DNA of 64,000 bases, from positions 54,945,554 to 55,009,553 of the forward strand of contig OX485803.1 of assembly GCA_950295325.1 (NCBI GenBank), given 5' to 3'. This document shows, piece after piece, positions 1 through 11,164 of the stretch. Each line of letters starts with the position of its first letter. Within the stretch, counting starts at the first letter, position 1. Made by a program: the position numbers and the translations under genes. The notes beneath the pieces were generated by a model, which did no database searches, was not told the origin of the DNA, and saw only the letters and a list, made by a program, of their open reading frames with translations. This DNA comes from Polytrichum commune (lineage: Eukaryota; Streptophyta; Polytrichopsida; Polytrichales; Polytrichaceae).

Positions 1-1495
1 TTTCTAAACTACCTTATACACTCGTATTCAACAACTGATTGATTCTTCAAATCGTAGATACGATTTTTCTGGGTGAGATCATGCCAAGACTGTGACGAGT
101 TATTTGGCTGTAAAATACGATGTTATCTATATACTCACGGCGGATGTAACATATGTTAGTATGCTTCCTATTAATTTAATCACCGCCTGATATATAATCC
201 GCAAGAAGTGCAAAAAATATAAATATTGAGCAGAACCTGCCGAAGTCAGTGCTGCTGGCGGGGTCTTTCTCTCGAATGCTATTAATCCTTGCGGCAACGG
301 AGGACCGAGCCCCCCACCCCATGCCTCCTGCCTCATTTTCCTCCGATTTCTTTCTCTTCAATGACACAACCTCCTTCCCCGCCTCCTCGCCCGCCATAGC
401 CGCAATTCTCAACCAAAGTCACATATACCAGAAAAATCTCCGAACCGGAAAAGCAACCATAAATTGCTCCCAGTCCATCAGAGGTCCAGAAACCTCATCA
501 AAATCACATACAAGTACGAAACCAATGCCCGAACTCCGAAATTCTCATCCGAATTTACGATAAATATGAAACATACGGAATTCACACTCTCTCAGAGCTC
601 ATCAGGGTTTCATACATGTCCATCACGTCGAACTTGGTGTACAAATCATAACATCGGGAAAGGAAAAGATAAAAGGAAAGGAAAATACTATATTCGAATC
701 ACGTGAAAGCAGAGAGTCTATAAGGAGGAATATATCGTGGAGATGTCACTTTGCTTGTCAGTAAGTTAGAGCGAGCATTGCGAATTGAGAAGCCCCGCCA
801 TGGCCATAGCCGAGAAAGGGGAGTGAGATGGAAGCTTGAAGAGGAAGTTCTCAGTTTCCTTCAAACCTTCAAATTTCCCTCCACCTTCGAGCCCCTTGCT
901 ACTACCATCTACCCAAATCCTAGATACTAGATGGATGGAAAGAACTTAACCCGTAGAGGCCCTATCCTGGATATTGGTAGATAGAGGTGAAGAAGGGTTT
1001 AAGGATTAACCTCTAAGGGTTTAAAGGTTTAAGGGTAAATAGAAACAAAGCATTTGAGCTACATATCCTTGTTTTTAGCCAATAGCGGCCCTATCTGTTT
1101 TCAAATGCACTTCTTACATGATTAATTCCTTGATTTTGGGAAGATTTGGGTTCAAGTTCATGATATGGGTGTCTGTCATGCAAACACATGTGTAAGTATT
1201 TTGATTATGAATGTCACATATGAATATCATTATTTTCTCTGGACATAAGACAATGTACTACATAAAATTTCAAATTTATGAACGTAAAATTTAATTATAG
1301 ATTTGGTGAGGCTCGTAGATATTGTGTACACCTATCTATATATATTGGAAGACTTGGTGTTGGTGGTCATAGTGTTTCATACAACAATTTTTTGTTTTCC
1401 CCAACTACATAGACATTTTTTTTCTATGTGACATCATGGCAAAGGCATATATATTTATATATAAGGGTCTTCAAAAAATGGGGATTGCGAGCAAC
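1..1495. other. Non-coding stretch, no gene recognised
   Basis: Short open frames here (for example 249-563 and 464-706, plus strand) show no recognisable domain or codon pattern and overlap one another in conflicting frames. Around 960-1040 there are short repeats of a 'gggtttaaggtttaaggg' type. I see no TIRs, tRNA boxes or paired splice sites. Confidence 0.5.
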
Positions 1496-2712
1496 CTAAA
1501 AATCCAATAGCTTGTGAGTCAAGTAATTGGCCAGTCGCCTCCCGGACAATGCAAGAAGCCACCAAGTGGCGACATCACTGCCCTTGAATTTGCAGCCCCG
1601 TCCAAAGGTTCGGGTTTGGGGAGCCCATCCCTCCACCTTAATCATAGCAACAACCAAATATACATGCCAACATCTTGATTTTGCCAATCACCTCTTTTCC
1701 CGCCAACATTGGATTTGTTGGAATGTAGTGTTGGGGCGGCGTTTCCCACTTCAACTCCTCAATCTACAAGTGGATTCACAAAAACGATCCAAGGAGGCCG
1801 CCATATCACTAGCTAACTTCCACCTCTTCACGGGTTGCCCTTTGACTCCAGGCATTTTGGAGGCTTTGGTTTTAGGGGACTGTAGTTCCTCCTCTGGAAC
1901 CTGTTGTATTCCTTCTTCATGTTGACTTGGAGGTTGGTTCTCCACACCCACATTCAGATCATTGTCTTATCAATCAATTTGAACCAAATCCACTACGAAC
2001 CCGCATTGTCACCCGTGACATTATGCAATTTCTTCTCCTTGTGGTAATGCCGTTTGAGCTTGTACCACTTGTCCCGAACTTGAGTTTGAGTTCGTCATGC
2101 CTCGCTCAGATGATCTTTGACAACCTCTCTGATCCTCTATCAATGTTGTTGCTTAAAAATTGTTGTGCCATAACTCTCAATGCGCTTCTTTACCAACTCT
2201 ACTAGGTATTTGGTAGCTCCATGAGTTCACTCCCTTGCCAGAAAAGGTGGCGACCCTAAACCCACAACGTGCCCATCATTTGAAGGTCCTGGAGTGCCCA
2301 AAACTAGAGGTGATCCAAGTACCATGGTCCCCAAAAATCCTAACCCTTCTTCCATGGTACAAATAAAGAGCCCTAACTTGTAGGTGAAATGCCCAACTAA
2401 ACCCTCAATATGTGTTTGTGAATGGGAGAGCAAAAAATAAAAAGTGAGAGTCTAAGAGTGAGCAAGCTCTTCTTAAACTTCATTCCAAAGGAGTTGGACC
2501 ACTTTTATTAGAAGTCGGTTAAGGTAATTCCCAGGAAAATTTCCCAAAATGAGTGGTGGAATTAGATGTGGCTTATGGAGGCGGACCCGTCCCTTCCGGG
2601 CTAGGGCGGACGGTCCGCTCTGCCTCCCACAGCCGGTAAAGGGAGGGCTGCCATTCACCGGCGGATGATTTTTGTCGTCCATCGCCTGGCTAACTAGTTG
2701 GTGGGCGCTCAT
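1496..2712 (-). pseudogene. Degenerate coding relics, family not identified
   Basis: Three consecutive minus-strand open stretches (about 2712-2473, 2433-2227 and 1951-1751, then 1687-1496) read in the same general direction with plausible soluble-protein composition, for instance a Lys/Arg stretch followed by 'ASDMAASLDRFCEST' near 1760-1820. They are broken by stops and frameshifts and I do not recognise the family. The acidic/basic composition and the way they follow one another resemble an old transposon gene. This is a weak call; the frames may be chance. Confidence 0.25.
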
Positions 2713-4064
2713 GTTCCCTCGCCTATAGTCATTGCATGTTTGATTAGTTTAGGTTGTTTACCTGACCTCGCATATGCCTACTGCTAGTGTTCATCGTTGT
2801 CAACTACAACATGATACATGTTTGCATGCACTATTGTGCGTCCACCACCGTTAATCCTAGTTCTACTAGTATTCCTCGTCTACTGTTTGTCTCCCCGCCA
2901 ACATGTGTTGGTTGTCATTTTCATCATTCGTCACTAGCATTTACATATTTGATCATCCTCTAGCCTTTGCTTGCTCATTCCTCATCCTCGTGGAGTCTCG
3001 CCTTTGGTCGCCTACCCTCATGTTTTATTGTTGATCTTAGTACACTTGCCTTGGTTGTCCTATGCCAATGATGATTGTCGTGTTGTTGTTGTCTTGACCC
3101 CTCCCCCCCCCCCCCCCGCAACCCCTCCCCCTATTCGTCGTGGCCGCCTTTTACTCATCTTTCTAGGGCTCCGCCCCATTTTTGTACATGGCCTACCACA
3201 CTTGTTGCTTTGTGATCTCGATCGTCATCTTCTCAACTATCATCGTCATGGTTACTTTGCCTCACTTGTTTGGTCGACTGGTTGTGTCCGTCCTTACATG
3301 TTTGTTGCTCTTGCCTCCTTTGCAATGTATTTGCCAAGGATTTAGATGCATTTAGTATGTCCTAGTAGGTGGCTAATTTCGGGCAACAAAATGGCTATTA
3401 TCATGTACCTCTCCATGAGGAGTGCCCGCAACACCATGGGCACAAGGGGGATCCCATAGTGACACCCGGGACTTGTGGCGCCATAGGTAAGAGGGCCCAA
3501 TTGATCCTAGTATGGGTGAGGGCCCCCCAATAACACAACAACTCCACACCGGCTACCATTTGATCCATCCTTCCTACCCCATGTGTACCCACAACTTCTT
3601 CATGACCTTCAACCAATCCCATGGATGTTCCATTAAGCAAGTGTAAAAAAAATTGTCGGGGGGAAGGTGGTGTCACTTGATTCAACAGATTGTGCAGCAT
3701 ACCTCTTGTCCACTGGGGTGGCAACAAGACACTCTATCTAGTGCAAACAATGGCAATGCAACATTTCCAGTGCCACCTCTCCTGGTAAATGCGTACAACT
3801 CACTCCACCGATTGCATTTCACAAGTAATTCTTTTGGCTAAGCTTAGGGGCCATGCCCTGTTATAGTTTCCCACCCAAAAAAGCTACAAAATAAAATCAA
3901 AGAAGAAATGAAAATGCTCTGCATTCTTGCCTCCAATTCAAAGCGGTTAACATAAACTGTCTTTTCCACAAAGAGGTTTGGTATTTTCGATGAAATATTT
4001 TATCATCAACAGATCGCAAGCACAAACCTCGGATATGTTTATACTCTCTAACTACCTATAATAA
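2713..4064. other. Non-coding stretch with pyrimidine-rich tract
   Basis: No gene recognised. A C-rich run lies near 3102-3118 inside a wider pyrimidine-rich zone, which explains the proline-rich chance frame on the plus strand (2971-3345). No repeats with other parts of the window were noticed. Confidence 0.5.
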
Positions 4065-4443
4065 CTACACTATATATGATATTTAGTGGCATATGGTATT
4101 TTATTTCACTATGGTAACTTTTTGGATGTCACTTCTTATGAATAAGTGAACAAATATTTGTCATGGATGATGGATGAATTCAGCCATTGGCCAAAACCCT
4201 GCCTTCTCTTGCCAGCAACTTCTGATGAACTATTCTCATGAATGATTGAAATTTGGATGAAAAAATCACTTGGTAAATGATAGTAATTGTAACACTGTAA
4301 ATCTATAATTCTCCCCAAAAATACAAGGAATGACAAATAATGTTGGGTTAACATTTAGTGTTGGTGACACTACACCGTGGTTTACAATTAGTATTGAGCA
4401 AGATAATTAGAATTGGTGACACTAAATATCATATTTAGTGTAG
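4065..4443. mobile_element. Stowaway-like MITE, copy A
   Basis: The 379-bp segment begins ctacactatatatgatattt and ends with the near-perfect reverse complement (one mismatch over 24 bp), so it has terminal inverted repeats. Counting a TA dinucleotide at each end as target duplication gives termini CACTA..TAGTG flanked by TA, as in Tc1/mariner Stowaway MITEs, although CACTA-type termini cannot be excluded. Internal sequence is shared with copies at 18740-18956, 19731-20054 and 35690-36135. It encodes nothing. Confidence 0.75.
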
Positions 4444-4721
4444 TTCACAATTTAGGATCACATGAAGCTCACCTCAGTTTTGTTTCCTTCCTCTTCCTTG
4501 GTTGTGTCATATGAGTACAATTTTAAGCCTTAGGAATCGTCAAAGGTCTCCATACAGTTCAACTCCTGATAAGGATCTTGCTCACTGTTCTCCGGTCCAC
4601 TAACATGGTGGCATCAAAACTCCTCCTTAAATCTCTGCTCTTGTGTGTTTCCTTGTGCTTGCGATAGAGTTGGGTAGAATGTGCAGTTGCATTACTAAAG
4701 TCACTGAGTTGCATTGAAGAG

Positions 4722-5060
4722 CAGAGTTATCCTTTAACTCAACCGGAGTTTTAGTAGGGAGTTGGTTGTTTCGCATGCATAACTTTCCATGTTCGGTAAG
4801 TTGTGGGTGCATGCTTGGAGTCAATGTGGAGGTTTGAACGAAGGACATTCCATATTGGTTCATTGGGTATCAAACTCATTTTGGCGTCTCTTGGCATGCC
4901 AAAATGAGTTTGGTACCCAATGAACTAATATGGAAGGTCCTTCGTTCAAACCTCCACATTGACTCCAAGCATGCACCCACAACTTATCGAACATGGAAAG
5001 TTATGCATGCGAAACAACCAACTCCCTACTAAAACTCTGGTTGAGTTAAAGGATAACTCT
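4722..5060. repeat. Long inverted repeat (hairpin), 164-bp arms, 12-nt spacer
   Basis: Left arm 4722-4885 is reverse-complementary to right arm 4898-5060 with only a few mismatches. Transcription across it would give a near-continuous double-stranded hairpin of about 160 bp. There is no protein in it and no clear target duplication. It could be a foldback MITE or a young inverted duplication that yields small RNAs. Confidence 0.85.
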
Positions 5061-5634
5061 ATTGTCTCAAAATTTCTCCATCTTGTTGACCAATTTTTGA
5101 CATAATCAATTGTGGGTTGTATGGATGAACTTTGATGAAAATTGAAGCCTTCATAGTAACAAAATGGTGCCTACAAAGTTCCTAAACAATTACAACATCT
5201 TGCAACCCACTAGAGAGATCTTATAATAACATAATTTCTTTCACCAAGAGGTAAGTGACATGTAGCCACTTTCCTCATGAAAAAATTTCAGAGCTCATGT
5301 AGATGATCTTTTTCAATGCAAAGGTGAAGATTCTATCCATTCATAAATGATTATATAGTTTCCTCCTCCCCCCTTTATCTTGAGTTTTGCATTTAGAATG
5401 ACTAACACAATTGAGCATGTACTCAATTTTTTTTTTCAACACATGTTTTTTTGGTATTCATTCTTAGATTCACACCTAATCATGTACTATTCAACTATAG
5501 GTCTCCATTTAAGATTTGTCATTGAATTAGGCACATCTACCTTAGTCTCCAATAACTCCTAGAAGACATACATGAAATTGAATATTCTCATACTACGAAT
5601 TGAACAAAGGTGTCCTCACTGGAGAATCTTGTTC
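5061..5634. other. Non-coding stretch
   Basis: AT-rich sequence between the hairpin and the LINE 3' tail. No gene or repeat recognised; the 60-codon open frame at 5380-5562 has no domain signal. Confidence 0.5.
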
Positions 5635-5877
5635 AAGAAGAAGAAGAACTCCGGCCTCCGGAGGAGGCCGGAGTGAATAAAGTGTCTGTTCGTAGAACAT
5701 CGTAGGCCAAGCCTTACGGCATTAGCTTTAGATGTAAAACTACTTCGCCCCTTTCAGGACATAGACACTATATTTAGTAATCAATGTTAACTTTCGGTAG
5801 CTGGTGAGTTATATGTGGTTCTTGTTTGGGGTTTTTGGTGGGAGGGGGGGGGGGGAATTTGCTTTAGGTGGGGAAGT
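5635..5877 (-). other. LINE-A 3' UTR with terminal hairpin and (CTT)n tail
   Basis: Read on the minus strand, the UTR ends with the block gacactttattcactccgg, a perfect 12-bp-arm hairpin (5648-5659 with 5663-5674, loop of 3) and a short CTT repeat at 5648-5635. The same block, with a differently sequenced but still pairable hairpin, ends the SINE at 30795-31172. A terminal hairpin and short-repeat tail is what stringent LINE reverse transcriptases recognise for target-primed reverse transcription. Confidence 0.7.
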
Positions 5878-7557
5878 TTAATTATGGGGGTCTTGGAGAT
5901 CATTAATAGTTTGTCGGTTTTCTAGCCTTCGTTTATGTATAAGTATGGAGTGCGCGTATTGTGTAGCAATTATATTAATTTGTTTAAACGTGTTTTTTAT
6001 TTTCGTGATAGGGAGTGTAAATGTTGATTCCAAGTTTTTCATTGAGGGGATATATGTTGTGCCTCTTGCTCCCGTAGCTAGTACCATGAGTGGGGCCACC
6101 TTCCAACCTTTTGTGGTGATGTTGTTTATGAGTGGTCGGTATTTCATAAATTTTCTGTCTAAGGTGTCAGTGGCGAATCTGTCGTTGCAGTATGTGAATT
6201 CTATGAACTGTATGGTGATATCGGGTGTGGGGGTTTCTGGGGGTGGGTGGTTATATGGGTGGCCTAAGATGCATAGTATGTCGGGTTTGAGCCGAGCGTT
6301 GCAATGACATCTTTGGGAGTTACATGTATATGGGAGTAGCCATGATGGGACTGTATTTTCTTGTGGTTGGTCATTATGTATTCCTGCATTCATTAATGTG
6401 TAGTGCCTTGATGTACGGTTTGAGACAATGAGTTTACGTATTTCCCATACCGCTTTATTATGCCTTTTAGTGATTAGTGCATGGATATGTTGTTGCTTGC
6501 ATTTAAGTAGTACATGTAGCCATGTATCGACATCTGTCGAATTGCATATGGGGCATGTTCTTGATGGGAAGGCTTCTCTTCCAAAAAAGAGTTGTTTTCG
6601 AGCATGGCCCATATATTGACCGGTTCGGAATTTTACTAAGCATGTTTTTTGTTTATCTGTGACGTTAGGATTCGTCCAAAAGTCATTTGATAATGTTTTA
6701 TCTATGTCGTCATTGTCCAGCCATTTGTGTAATTGATGCGTTTGATTTGCTATTGTAGCTAAGTTATGTTCATTGTCATGTTTGAGGATATGTTTGTTGA
6801 GGTGTCTAATGGGGCCTTTGTCAGGTGTTTCTTGCATGGAGTGCCACCAGTCTTTTTGTAGGTAGTATGGTGTGGGGTGTGCGTGTTCATATGGGAGTGT
6901 AGCATCTTTGTGGTCTAGTTCACATCCTTGTTTGGCTAGTATATTTGTTTGGTCATTTCTTCCTATGTTTGTGTGAGCCTTGATTTTATGTAGTGTGGTT
7001 ATTTGTGTTCGGGATGTTAACATTCTAAGCATGCTTTCTAGGATTATTTTGTATGGGTGATTGTTATGGCTGGTGGGGTGTTTGATTTGTGTGTTTAAGA
7101 GATATAGTATGTTTAGGCAATCTGTGAATATGTATGCTGGCTCATTTCGGTATGTTGTGGTGAGGAGTTGTAGAGTGTGATGTATGGCCATCATTTTTGC
7201 CCGGAGAATATTTTGTAGTCCTGGTAGCCTTTCTATAATTTTTAGATTTTTGAAAGGGTTGTAAATGCCGTAACCAGTTTTTTCCCGTCTCCATTGTCCA
7301 TTGTTTCTTTGTTTTGGTGGTTTGAATGACCCGTCCGTGTAATAGCATAATTGAGGCGGGTATTTAAGCGGTAGGCATTGTATCGGGTTGATGTTCCATA
7401 GGTTGGTTGGTATTTGTGTGGTTGGCGGGGTAGGTGGAGGTGGATAGGTGAGTTTGGCCCATTTTTTATTGTGGTTTACTGGTGTGTCTGGTGGTGTTGG
7501 TGGAGCAATTTGACATACCATTTCAGGGATTTGTAGTGTGTTGGCAGTATCATTCAT
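5878..7557 (-). pseudogene. LINE-A ORF2 C-terminus: RNase H and CCHC zinc knuckle
   Basis: This 559-codon open stretch has an RNase H domain at roughly residues 70-210: first Asp in YYTDGSFK, a second block ending MMAIHHTLQLL, third Asp in IFTDCLNILYLL, and a final KIKAHTNIGRND block. A CPICNSTDVDTWLHVLLKC zinc-knuckle-like motif follows at about residues 335-355. The usual Glu of the second block (xAEM) is Lys here, and the usual last Asp (NDxAD) is Asn, both explicable by G to A, so RNase H is probably inactive. It is in frame with the block at 8505-7654, separated from it by a single TAA at 7654-7656 and about 30 further codons. Confidence 0.85.
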
Positions 7558-7653
7558 TTGTTGGGTAAAGGTATCTGTTCCTATGGGTGTGTTTTTGTGA
7601 TGTATGCATATTATTTGTATAGCGTGGGTTTCTGTTCTAGGTTCTGTACGTAG

Positions 7654-8505
7654 TTATGGGGGAATTGTTGGTTCTTCGTATGTGATGGTGTCGGCTTTGA
7701 AGTGAATTATGATATGTGAGTCTGGGAAGGGTCCATTATGGGGGTTAGGATTGTGATACCAATTTTCATCTGGCATTACTAGTATTGTGACATAGTTGGA
7801 ATCATTTTCGGCTGCGAGGCGGGCCCAGTGGAGGGCTTGTTGAGTTTCGGTATTCGTGTGTGGATGTGCATAGCCATTTCTATGCCATTTATGTTGGAAT
7901 GCCTTTCCAGTTGATCCAAATATTGCATCCCTAGGAAATGGGGAGTAGAATTGTTTGAGTGTAGTGGGGCATGTTACTGGTGACGAGAAATATGAGTGTG
8001 TTATTTCGAATGTGTTTATGAAGTTTTCAAGGATGGCATTTGGGAGTGTGTATTGGGAGAGTTTAAGAGGGTCATTTTTGGGGGTTTTGTATTTATACCT
8101 TTGGTATAGCCATGCTACTTCTGTTTCGAATGATTGAGTGGGTGGTTCTAGGTTGTGTGGTGTGTTTAGTGCTGAGTGGTATTGGTCCCACAGCCAGTTT
8201 AATCTTGTTTTCGGGATGGTAATTAAATGGCGTCCGGTGTTGTCGTAGATGTGTGCAGTGTCATGTTGGGTTTGGATAGTATACTCTGTGCTTGCAATAT
8301 CATCCTCTGGATTACATTCGTTGATGTGTATGTGGCATAAGGGTATGGTTTGTGGTGGGGGGATATATCTGGTGTCTCTCATTTGTTCATGGTTGAAGTT
8401 TGTATTGAGGATGTTAGTAAAATGTTGGTGTTGTTTTCGTGTATAGTGTTGTGTTAATAGCAGAGTGTTGTGGTTTATGGCGTCTTGGTTGTTCCAAGGG
8501 AACAA
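7654..8505 (-). pseudogene. LINE-A extra domain between RT and RNase H, methyltransferase-like (tentative)
   Basis: A 283-codon stretch between RT and RNase H contains an ordered set of motifs: YFSSPVTCPTTLKQFYSPFP, RDAIFGSTGKAFQHKW, NGYAHPHTN, ALHWARLAAEND and TILVMPDENWY. The order SP..F.S.F.D..FGS.G / G.(F/Y)..xPP / hydrophobic strand ending PDxxW recalls PCIF1-type N6-adenine methyltransferase domains, where the middle motif is NPPF. Here that motif is AHPH, so catalytic ability is doubtful. This identification is from memory of the family pattern, not a search. A plain structural domain specific to this LINE clade is the main alternative. It continues the frame of the 9393-8776 stretch and stops at a TAA. 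Confidence 0.45.
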
Positions 8506-8775
8506 TTCTTTTTGGGGTAGCCATTTATCATAGATTATATCGTTTGGGAGTGTCCATTGGCATAGGTAAGATGTGTATTTTTTTCTTGATTTTGTACTTG
8601 TCCGTGTATGCGCATCTCCGGGTCATTTTTTATTTTGTATATCGGGAAGTGTGTTGGGTCTTTAAGTACGTAAGGGGGTGGTTTGGGAATTCTTCCATTA
8701 TTGAAGGTGGTACATAAGTATGGTGTCTTTGGGGGTTCAGGGGTATATTATGATTTATTATTTTATATTCATCTT

Positions 8776-11022
8776 TTAGGGTGTTTGGTGTCGTATGTAT
8801 TGAGCATTGTCGTGTGCATGGGGTAAGCATGTTGGCTTACAGAATAGTTTTCTGGCATATTCTAGTGCAGTTTTCTCTAATTTAGTGGGTTTATTGTAGT
8901 GACTTTTAAATTCTTCGTTATTCATTAAGTGTGTTCCATTGGGGCATGTGATATGTTTTATTTCATATATGTTATGTAATATTAGTTTGTGAAGGTATTT
9001 TAGTGATAGTTCGGGGGTAAGTGTTGAAGTGTTTCTTGCTTGTAACATCCATTGTGTTTCTAGTGGTGTAGGGGTGAGAGGGAAGTTTCCTCGTGTATTT
9101 TTGAGGTGGGTTCCACTTGTTTTTTTCAGTAGGAATAAGGATCTTGTAATTGGTGATCGCATACAATTATGAGATGAGAGACGTGTTAGGTTTTGGGTTC
9201 CTCTGTGTTTGGCAAATATGTGTTGTATTAATCCTTTGTATATTCTACCGAGCCTCCCTTTGTCGTTTAGGGCATTTATGAGTTGTTCTCCCATACATGT
9301 TATGTATGCGTTTTTAATGAAAAGTCTTCTGTCCCGAACATGTCGTGTGGTAGTTGTGTGACGGCGTTTGACATACATTTTGGTAAGCCACATATAGTTT
9401 TGTGTAGGGCGATGATTTTCTTGTCTAGTTTTTTAATGGCCGGTAGAAAGTACGGTACGGCATAGAAGATGTAGGCAATACCAACTCTTATGATTGTATC
9501 GACCATTTTTATTTTTTGTTTCATGGTCGCTGGGCATGTTATTAAGAGTTTGCTTTGTTTGGTTAATTTAGCCGTGATGATGTGCATTTGTGTTTTCCAC
9601 TGTAATGAAGGAAGTAGATTAATTCCAAGGTATACATATGGTTCATGTTGGCTAAGTATGGGTATTGGTTGTTATCTGAAATTTATATTTGCTTCTTGTA
9701 AGTGTGTTTTGAAGGCTTGTGGATTTAGTTTTGACTTGTTGGGGCATCCAATGATCGCGCATTTGGGTATACCTAGGTCCATTCCTGCCCATTCACAGAA
9801 CTTGTCTAGTTTGTCTAGTTGTAATTGTAAGTATGTTACTTTGTTGGCTAGGACGGCTAAGTCATCGGCATATGCTGCGGAGTTCAACTTAGTGGTAGAG
9901 GTTTTGAAGGTATATCCATAGTTTTCCCTTTGTAACCACCGTAAGAAGGGTTCTATAAAAATAATAAACAAATATGGGATTAATGTATCTCCTTGTATGA
10001 TTTCCTCGTTGTATGGGGATTGGTTGTGTTTTACAAAAGTATTGTCCTATGTATGTGGTGGTAGATTGTGAGTAGATATTTCCTATCAATGCTACGGTAT
10101 CTTGTGGGTAACCTAGGTCTTTCATAATGGCTAGTAGTCTAGCGTGATCAATTGAGCCAAAGGCATTTTTGAAGTCTATGTATAGGATGTAGATATCTTG
10201 GTTTGTGAATTTGACATCTTCAAGTGTTGATATTAGGGTTTGTAGTTGCCTTGACGTACATCTCTCAGCTCGAAATCCTTCTTGGCTGTCATGTAGGATT
10301 TGATGTCTTTCTCCATACGTGGCGAGGATGCTAGTGAGTGTGCTAGTAAAAAATTTGTATATTATGTTGGCAAGAGCAATTGGTCTGTGGTTGTTGAGGC
10401 AGTATGGGTTGCCTTTCTTATACAATAGTATGATAAAACTTGTTTTCTAAAATGTCGGGATGCATTTTTGTTTATAGCAATGGGTAAAGAAGAGAAATAG
10501 GAGTGTATGGAAGCGTGGAGGCATGGATTTTAATATGGCATTAGGGATTTTGTCTGGCCCTGGGATTTTCCCGGTTGCTAGATTTCGGAGACATATGTCG
10601 TATGTTTCTTGGTCTAGGTATGTGTGTAAGGGAACATTTGGTTCACCTCTTTTTTCGATAGTATATCCGTCTAGGTCATGCCATGGGTATTGCCTAACCC
10701 TACATGTGCAGTATTGTGGGTGATCAGGTTGGTAGTGGCATGTGAGAACTGTAGGTTTGTTAATGATAGATTGTTGGGTGTGAATTTCTTTGGCGATGTT
10801 TTCTGGGTTGGTGAGGATGTTATTATATCTATCTATAATGCAGTCTAGTGGGGGTGATTCGTTTTCTTTGAAGACATTTTTGTTAATTTTTTTGGGGCTT
10901 TTGTCATATAGTTGTTGGTATTTGGATATGGTTTTTTTATTTGTTTTAATGAATATTCCGTTGTGATTTTTCGGGCTTATTTTTTGGCTATTTTTGCTTT
11001 GTTGGCTAGATCTTCTATCCAT
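8776..11022 (-). pseudogene. LINE-A reverse transcriptase, frameshifted
   Basis: RT blocks are spread over three frames. 11022-10447 holds the N-terminal part with GKIPGPDKIPNAILK; 10425-9889 holds NHRPIALANIIYKFF, the GFRAERCT block and LYIDFKNAFGSIDHARL with the first catalytic Asp; 9971-9672 holds the YADD box (SAAYADDLAVLAN); 9587-9300 and 9393-8776 hold the thumb and connection region. The stretches 11022-10447 and 10425-9889 share a frame, as do 9971-9672 and 9587-9300, so there are at least two net frameshifts plus stops. Catalytic Asp residues are intact but the enzyme cannot be made as one chain. LINE-B (54236-58689) aligns block for block. Confidence 0.9.
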
Positions 11023-11164
11023 GTATTGTGTGGTAGAGGATGTATTGGGGGTGTTGGGAGGGTGCCATGCGTGTGGTTATTCATTTGTTGAATGATGGGG
11101 TGGTCTCGCCAGTTCGGGTTATTTTTTGTAATGTATATTATTTTCCGGGTAAGGTGGTATGTGG

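Noticed and set aside
2971-3345. Proline/leucine-rich 124-codon plus-strand frame
   Set aside because: It runs through a pyrimidine-rich tract with a long C-run; no domain and no splice context, so a compositional artefact.
5945-6307. 120-codon plus-strand frame opposite the LINE RNase H region
   Set aside because: Antisense to a clearly recognised coding region; no domain.
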